Source: Pseudomonadota bacterium (lineage in GTDB: Bacteria > Pseudomonadota > Alphaproteobacteria > Azospirillales > Azospirillaceae). From it: DNA of 10,726 nucleotides. The stretch covers positions 1 through 10,726 of the forward strand of contig JAEYOB010000531.1 of assembly GCA_023412175.1 (NCBI GenBank), in the 5' to 3' direction. The notes below the pieces were generated by a model. It was not told where the DNA came from, ran no database searches, and worked only from the letters and a program-made list of their open reading frames with translations. A program made the position numbers and the translations under genes. This document shows positions 7,070-10,726 of this stretch, piece after piece (positions within the stretch are counted from its first letter, which is position 1; every line of letters begins with the position of its first letter).

Positions 7070-7702
7070 ATGGCACGCATGAAGTTCCTCTGCGACGCCG
7101 AGCGCTGCATCGAGTGCAACGCCTGCGTCACCGCCTGCAAGAACGAGCACGAGGTGCCCTGGGGCATCAACCGGCGGCGCGTCGTGACGATCAGGGACGG
7201 CGAGCCGGGAGAGCGCTCGATCTCCATGGCCTGCATGCACTGCACCGACCCGCCCTGCGCCGCGGTCTGCCCGGTGGACTGCTTCTACCAGACGGCCGAG
7301 GGCGTGGTGCTGCACAGCAAGGACCTGTGCATCGGCTGCGGCTACTGCTTCTACGCCTGCCCGTTCGGCGCCCCGCAGTTCCCGCAGACCACCAACTTCG
7401 GCGGGCGCGGCAAGATGGACAAGTGCACCTTCTGCGCCGGCGGTCCGGAAGCGGACAACTCGCCGGAGGAATTCCAGAAGTACGGCAAGAACCGTCTGGC
7501 CGAAGGCAAGCTGCCGCTGTGCGCCGAGATGTGCTCGACCCGCGCGCTGATGGCCGGCGACGGCGACGAACTGGCCGACATCTACAAGGAACGCGTGGTG
7601 CGGCGCGGCTATGGTTCGGGCGCGCCGGGCTGGGCCACCGCCTATGTCGCCCGCAACCGCGGCGATGCTTTTGCGCCGGGCCGCGCCACGGGCGGCAGCT
7701 GA
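7070..7702 (+). CDS. fdh3B: Formate dehydrogenase iron-sulfur (beta) subunit
   Basis: This 210-aa ferredoxin-type electron-transfer subunit passes electrons from FdhA to the cytochrome b. It has sixteen Cys in four [4Fe-4S] sets: 13/16/19/23, 55/58/63/67, 87/90/93/97, and 119/122 with 151/155. As in four-cluster ferredoxins of this class, the last Cys of one set probably ligates the partner cluster. Extra Cys are at 8 and 71. No signal peptide is present, so it should cross the membrane by hitch-hiking with Tat-borne FdhA. Unlike E. coli FdnH (about 294 aa with a C-terminal membrane helix), it ends in a polar Gly/Arg/Ala tail with no membrane helix, matching the short FDH3-type beta subunits. 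The ATG at 7070 has GGGAGG 9 nt upstream. The fdhC gene begins 18 bp after its stop. Confidence 0.94.
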   Translation: MARMKFLCDAERCIECNACVTACKNEHEVPWGINRRRVVTIRDGEPGERSISMACMHCTDPPCAAVCPVDCFYQTAEGVVLHSKDLCIGCGYCFYACPFGAPQFPQTTNFGGRGKMDKCTFCAGGPEADNSPEEFQKYGKNRLAEGKLPLCAEMCSTRALMAGDGDELADIYKERVVRRGYGSGAPGWATAYVARNRGDAFAPGRATGGS

Positions 7703-7720
7703 CCGGGAGAGGAGACGGAC

Positions 7721-8725
7721 ATGCGGCACCTCAGGCATCTTCTGCTCCTCATGGCGCTGCTGCTGGCGGCACCAGCCGTGCAGGCGCAGCTCAACCAGAC
7801 GCCCGGCCCCAACTCCCCCACCTCGAAGGATCAGGTGGAGCTGTACCAGCCGCAGCAGGACAAGGTGTTCGGCACGGTCAGCATCCCGGACAAGAAGCTG
7901 GGCGTGCTGGTCCAGCCGGAGGGGCGGGAATGGCGGGAGTTCCGCACCGTCATCCTGCGCTGGGGGGCGGCCATCGCCATCCTCGGCATGGCGGCGCTGC
8001 TGGCGTTGTTCTATTTCGTGCGCGGCACCATCCGGATCGGGGACGGACGCTCCGGCCGCATGGTGCTCCGATTCGGCGGACTCGACCGGTTCGCGCACTG
8101 GACGACGGCGGTGAGCTTCCTGCTGCTGGCGCTGACCGGGCTGGTGGTGACCTTCGGACGGCCGCTGCTGATCCCGCTGGTCGGGCACCCGGCCTTCACC
8201 GCGCTGGCCGAATCGAGCAAGACCGTCCACAACTTCCTCAGCGTGCCGTTCGTCTTCGGCATCCTGCTGATGGTCGTGCTGTGGGTCCGCGACAACATCC
8301 CGGAAAAGGCCGATCTGGTGTGGCTGAAGACGCTCGGCGGCCTTCTGTCCAGGAGCGGCCGGCACCCGGAGTGCGGGCGCTTCAACGCCGGGCAGAAGGG
8401 CATCTTCTGGTCGGTGGTGCTGGGCGGCGGGGCGCTGGCGGTGACCGGATTCATGCTGATGGCGCCGTTCAGCCTCACCGGCATCGGCGGCATGCAGATC
8501 ACCCACATCGTCCACGGCGTCCTGGCGGCGCTGATGATCGCCATCATCCTGGCGCACATCTACATCGGTTCGCTGGGCATGGAAGGCGCCTTCGACGCCA
8601 TGGGCACCGGCGAGGTGGACGAGAACTGGGCCAAGGACCACCACCGCCGCTGGTACGAGGAGCAGCTCAGAAAGGAACGCGGCGCCGGCCACGCCCCCGG
8701 AATGGGCCACCGCGCCGCCGAGTAG
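7721..8725 (+). CDS. fdhC: Formate dehydrogenase cytochrome b (gamma) subunit
   Basis: This 334-aa membrane protein passes electrons from FdhB to quinone through two b haems. Residues 1-22 look like a Sec signal peptide (cleavage after VQA), followed by a periplasmic segment to about residue 75. Five membrane helices follow, at roughly 80-101, 126-148, 170-192, 228-250 and 262-287. His126, His170, His265 and His279 fit the four haem ligands of E. coli FdnI (the last pair is 14 residues apart in both). RFNAGQK (about 220-226) matches the FdnI loop near the quinone site. Relative to four-helix FdnI there is an extra N-terminal region and helix, as in other alphaproteobacterial gamma subunits. 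The ATG at 7721 has AGAGGAG 6 nt upstream. A His/Arg/Glu-rich cytoplasmic tail ends 6 bp from the convergent small gene. The symbol is used loosely (also fdoI-like), and this is not the FdhC formate channel. Confidence 0.93.
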   Translation: MRHLRHLLLLMALLLAAPAVQAQLNQTPGPNSPTSKDQVELYQPQQDKVFGTVSIPDKKLGVLVQPEGREWREFRTVILRWGAAIAILGMAALLALFYFVRGTIRIGDGRSGRMVLRFGGLDRFAHWTTAVSFLLLALTGLVVTFGRPLLIPLVGHPAFTALAESSKTVHNFLSVPFVFGILLMVVLWVRDNIPEKADLVWLKTLGGLLSRSGRHPECGRFNAGQKGIFWSVVLGGGALAVTGFMLMAPFSLTGIGGMQITHIVHGVLAALMIAIILAHIYIGSLGMEGAFDAMGTGEVDENWAKDHHRRWYEEQLRKERGAGHAPGMGHRAAE

Positions 8726-8731
8726 GAGTCG

Positions 8732-8899
8732 TCACTTGCCGGAGAAGTGGCGTTGCTCGATGGAGCCGCCGTCGCCCACCCGCACGCTGGAGCGGGCGAA
8801 CGCGTCGTCCGCTTGCCGGCTGAACTCACCCTCCAGCACGAAACCGGCGCCGACTGCCAGCACCAGCACGGCGAGCACGGCAATACCGAAGGCTTTCAT
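8732..8899 (-). CDS. 55-aa single-helix membrane or secreted protein, unknown
   Basis: The frame from ATG 8899-8897 to TGA 8734-8732 encodes 55 aa. One hydrophobic helix lies right at the N-terminus (MKAFGIAVLAVLVLAVGAGF, followed by VL). A charged, Arg/Asp/Gly-rich tail of about 33 residues follows, ending SIEQRHFSGK. AGGAGGGGAG stands 7 nt upstream (minus strand), a near-ideal ribosome site and the main reason to accept so short a gene. The helix could be an uncleaved anchor with the tail outside; no clear signal-peptidase site is visible. The gene converges on fdhC with only 6 bp between stops. No family is recognised. It might be a small accessory of a membrane complex or an independent stress peptide, and neither can be shown from sequence. 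Confidence 0.7.
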   Translation of the reverse strand: MKAFGIAVLAVLVLAVGAGFVLEGEFSRQADDAFARSSVRVGDGGSIEQRHFSGK

Positions 8900-8902
8900 G
8901 AA

Positions 8903-8912
8903 CTCCCCTCCT
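8903..8912 (-). promoter_or_regulatory. Strong Shine-Dalgarno for the 55-aa gene
   Basis: Minus-strand AGGAGGGGAG; its AGGAGG core (8912-8907) is 7 nt from the ATG at 8899. It supports translation of the small frame. Confidence 0.72.
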
Positions 8913-8958
8913 GTGCAGCCCCTGTTCCGCCCATCTCAACAGCGGCCAGCGGCACAGA

Positions 8959-8982
8959 TTGCGCATACCGTCAGTTGCGCAA
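8959..8982. promoter_or_regulatory. Two TTGCGCA copies, possible regulator site or promoter
   Basis: TTGCGCA occurs at 8959-8965 and 8975-8981, 16 bp apart, the second being part of the palindrome TTGCGCAA (8975-8982). Read on the plus strand from 8959, TTGC-N8-TCAG differs by one base from the FixK/FNR-type pattern TTG(A/C)-N8-(T/G)CAA. TTGCGC at 8959 also lies 17 bp before AATAGT (8982-8987), a weak sigma-70-like pair on the plus strand. It lies upstream of the 55-aa gene. All functional readings are tentative. Confidence 0.3.
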
Positions 8983-9067
8983 ATAGTCCGTTTCGCCGAT
9001 TGCCAAATGAACGAATACGTGGCCTGATGGAGATGCCTCGAATGTTCAGAGAGCGCATACCAACCTG

Positions 9068-9103
9068 AGCGGTGGGTCCCAAGGGCCCACCGCTTTCCTT
9101 TTT
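9068..9103 (+). terminator. Intrinsic terminator, plus strand
   Basis: A perfect 9-bp stem AGCGGTGGG (9068-9076) / CCCACCGCT (9086-9094), which can extend by two inner C-G pairs past a bulged T, is followed by a T-rich run to 9103 (TTTCCTTTTT). Only the plus strand has the T-tract; on the minus strand the stem is preceded by the A-tract and followed by mixed sequence. It therefore ends rightward transcripts, although the nearest rightward gene, fdhC, stops 342 bp upstream. Confidence 0.85.
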
Positions 9104-9109
9104 GGTTGG

Positions 9110-10564
9110 TCAGTCCGTTTCGGCAGGCTCCGGCACGGCGGCCGGCGCCACGGTGGAGGAGCGCTCCGGCGGCCGGACCACCGTCACCGTGCACGGCGCC
9201 TGGGCCACCAGCGGCGAGGAGACGCTGCCCAGATAGCGCCGCAGGGCCGAATGCCCGCGCGCGCCCACCACGAGGTGGTCGACGTGGTTGCCGCGCACAT
9301 AGTCGAGGATGGCGTTGGCGGGGTCCGGCGCTTCCAGCACATGGTAGGTGAGCCGCTCCGGCGCCACCTCCAGCGGCCGCGCCCAGTGCTTCAGCCGCAC
9401 CAGCGCGCCGACATGGAGGTTGTTGCCGTGCTTGTCCACGTTGAACTCCATGCCGATGCGCGCGATCTTGTGCACCGTCATGCAGGCGAGTCGGGCGCCG
9501 GGGGTGCTGGCCAGCAGGGTTGCGACGATCCGCCGCTGCGCCTCGGTAAGGTCCGATTCGCCCTCGCTGAGATCCACGGCGACGGCGATGATCGGCGCAC
9601 GCGACAGCCGTTCGGAGACCGACGGACGGATCGACGGAGTGCGCATCATCCAGCGCAGCCATTGCCGCGCCACGGTGAAGGCGCTGTCCCGCCGGACGCG
9701 CTCGGCGCGGGCGGAGAGGGTGACCTGATCGGGGTTGCGCAGCAGGAACGCCACCTGCGCCGCCGACTGGTAGCGCACCGCCGGGTCCACCTCCAGGCAG
9801 CGCAGCACGATCTCCTGAAGCCAGGGCGGGCAGTCGCGGTTGAGGACGCGCGGCGGCACCGGGGCGTGGTAGAGGCGGCGGCGCAGGCCGCGCACCGTCT
9901 GCGGGCTGCCGAACGGCAGGTGCCCGGTCGCCATCTGGTACAGCAGCACGCCCAGTGCGAAGAGGTCGCTGCGCGGGTCGTCGCGCACCCGCATCACCTG
10001 TTCGGGGGCGATGTAGGCGCCGGTGCCGGCCGGGGTGTGCAACTCCTCGGCAATCAGGTCGGGCCGCCCGTCGAGGCGCGACAGGCCGAAGTCGATCAGC
10101 ACCGCCTCGCCGCTTGAGCGGAACAGCACGTTGCCGGGCTTGAGGTCGAGGTGGACGAGATGCTGCCGGTGCAGGTCGTGCAGCGCCGTCGCCACCCGCG
10201 CGCCGATGTCGGCGACCTCCTCGGCCGGCAGTGCCCCCTTCCCCTCCTTGCCCAGCCGCGCCGACAGCGCCTCGCCGGGCAGCAGTTCCATGACGATGTA
10301 GGGCTGCGTGTCGAAGTCGCCGGACGCCACGAAACGCGGCACATGCGGCCCGTCCAGCAGCGGCATGATCATCTGCTCCACCTCGAAGCCGAGGATCGCC
10401 GTCGGGTCGTCGCCGTAGCGCAGCAGCGGCACCTTCATGATCAGCGGCTCGGGCGAATCATCGTGCACGACGCGCCACAGCGCCGCCATGCTGCCCTGGT
10501 GGATCTTCTGCTCCAGACGGAAGCCGTCGACGACGGCGCCGGGTGCGAGGACGTTCCTGGGCAT
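9110..10564 (-). CDS. Serine/threonine protein kinase with C-terminal universal-stress (UspA) domain
   Basis: The protein is 484 aa. The Hanks-type kinase domain spans about 15-276: glycine loop region KIHQGSMAALW, ATP-anchoring Lys44 in LIMKVP, catalytic loop HLDLKPGN (Asp140, Lys142, Asn145), IDFG (Asp158), APE (186-188), and Arg264 near the domain end. The HRD Arg is replaced by Leu139, making it a non-RD kinase. After a basic linker comes a UspA domain (about 321-464) with a nucleotide-loop motif GARGHSALRRYLGS starting at 434. This motif has one residue fewer than the usual G-x2-G-x9-G(S/T). No membrane helix is present, so it is cytoplasmic. The ATG at 10564 is preferred over GTG at 10573 because AAGGAG lies 10 nt before the ATG but only 1 nt before the GTG. 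It follows a metallophosphoesterase with 5 bp between them. Substrates are unknown; a stress-signalling role is inferred. Confidence 0.92.
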   Translation of the reverse strand: MPRNVLAPGAVVDGFRLEQKIHQGSMAALWRVVHDDSPEPLIMKVPLLRYGDDPTAILGFEVEQMIMPLLDGPHVPRFVASGDFDTQPYIVMELLPGEALSARLGKEGKGALPAEEVADIGARVATALHDLHRQHLVHLDLKPGNVLFRSSGEAVLIDFGLSRLDGRPDLIAEELHTPAGTGAYIAPEQVMRVRDDPRSDLFALGVLLYQMATGHLPFGSPQTVRGLRRRLYHAPVPPRVLNRDCPPWLQEIVLRCLEVDPAVRYQSAAQVAFLLRNPDQVTLSARAERVRRDSAFTVARQWLRWMMRTPSIRPSVSERLSRAPIIAVAVDLSEGESDLTEAQRRIVATLLASTPGARLACMTVHKIARIGMEFNVDKHGNNLHVGALVRLKHWARPLEVAPERLTYHVLEAPDPANAILDYVRGNHVDHLVVGARGHSALRRYLGSVSSPLVAQAPCTVTVVRPPERSSTVAPAAVPEPAETD

Positions 10565-10569
10565 GCTCG

Positions 10570-10726
10570 TCACACTCCTTCACGAAGGCGCGCCGCGAGC
10601 CGGGGCGGCAGGCCGGCGCGCCGCACCTTGTCCGCCGCTGTTTCGTGATCGTAGGGCACCCTGTAAAAGGTCAGCACGCCGGCATTGGTGTCGAACAGGG
10701 CGTAGCATGCCGCCGGGTCGCCGTCG
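10570..10726 (-). CDS. Metallophosphoesterase family protein, C-terminal end (cut by window edge)
   Basis: The 51 codons before TGA (10572-10570) enter from the right edge. They read DGDPAACYALFDTNAGV, then LTFYRVPYDHE, and end in an AGLPP...LAARLREGV tail. This is the usual ending of YfcE/diadenosine-tetraphosphatase-like calcineurin phosphoesterases, where a GSVGQPRDG-type turn leads into the last strands, RVPYD, and a short helix with GLP. All metal-binding residues are outside the window, so activity cannot be judged. The gene runs into the kinase with 5 bp between stop and ATG, and the kinase ribosome site lies inside its last codons. A co-transcribed phosphoesterase and kinase pair is indicated. 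The call rests on the tail pattern alone. Confidence 0.68.
   Translation of the reverse strand, partial: DGDPAACYALFDTNAGVLTFYRVPYDHETAADKVRRAGLPPRLAARLREGV
10575..10580 (-). promoter_or_regulatory. Shine-Dalgarno AAGGAG deciding the kinase start
   Basis: Minus-strand AAGGAG, inside the last codons of the phosphoesterase gene, is 10 nt from ATG 10564 but only 1 nt from the upstream in-frame GTG 10573. ATG is therefore the likely start, and translation is coupled to the preceding stop. Confidence 0.65.

Noticed and set aside
7013..8710. A 565-codon minus-strand open frame opposite fdhB and fdhC
   Set aside because: It shows the same GC-skew artefact: His/Gln/Arg/Ala-rich composition with no motif, and both genes beneath it have full sets of family motifs and ribosome sites.
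8736..9068. Plus-strand 110-codon open frame across the 55-aa gene and terminator gap
   Set aside because: It has no ribosome site, a Pro/Ser/Arg-rich shadow-like composition, and it runs into the terminator stem. The minus-strand 55-aa gene has far better signals.
1..10726. CRISPR arrays, insertion sequences, tRNA/rRNA genes, prophage or toxin-antitoxin pairs
   Set aside because: I looked for regularly spaced repeats, transposase motifs, terminal repeats and tRNA-like cloverleaf ends on both strands and saw none.

Overview
The window is very GC-rich, with dense, tightly packed genes and strong G/C bias at third codon positions. Gene content and protein style fit an alphaproteobacterium of the Rhodospirillales, most likely Azospirillum or a close relative. 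That placement is inferred from the protein families and is not proven.

Layout: (1) The left edge (1-1817) holds the N-terminal part of a GMC-type FAD oxidoreductase on the minus strand. It is divergent from a complete multi-spanning oligosaccharide/polysaccharide flippase, so this looks like the end of a surface-polysaccharide locus. (2) A small secreted, Pro/Gln-rich protein (minus, 1810-2151) overlaps the flippase end by 8 bp. It is divergent from the central operon across an 83-bp gap that contains a large inverted repeat. (3) The centre (2235-8725, plus strand) is a complete respiratory formate dehydrogenase operon: DUF3305, DUF3306, a TorD-type chaperone, a 65-aa twin-arginine protein, the molybdenum/tungsten catalytic subunit, a four-cluster ferredoxin subunit and a cytochrome b gamma subunit. 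(4) A 55-aa single-helix protein (minus, 8732-8899) converges on the operon. A 210-bp gap follows, holding a repeated TTGCGCA element and a clear plus-strand intrinsic terminator. (5) The right edge (minus) has a serine/threonine kinase fused to a universal-stress domain, translationally coupled to an upstream metallophosphoesterase of which only the C-terminus is present.

How the genes work together: formate is oxidised outside the cytoplasmic membrane by FdhA, a Tat-exported bis-MGD enzyme with Cys rather than selenocysteine. Electrons pass through the [4Fe-4S] chain of FdhB to the b haems of FdhC and on to quinone. The TorD-like protein should guard folding and cofactor loading before Tat export. 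DUF3305, DUF3306 and the small Tat protein are genomic companions of this enzyme whose roles I cannot assign from sequence.

I did not find a clearly new large system (no CRISPR array, mobile element, phage or toxin-antitoxin module). The parts least explained are the regulatory structures flanking the fdh operon, its three uncharacterised accessory proteins, the 55-aa membrane protein, and the non-RD kinase/universal-stress fusion.
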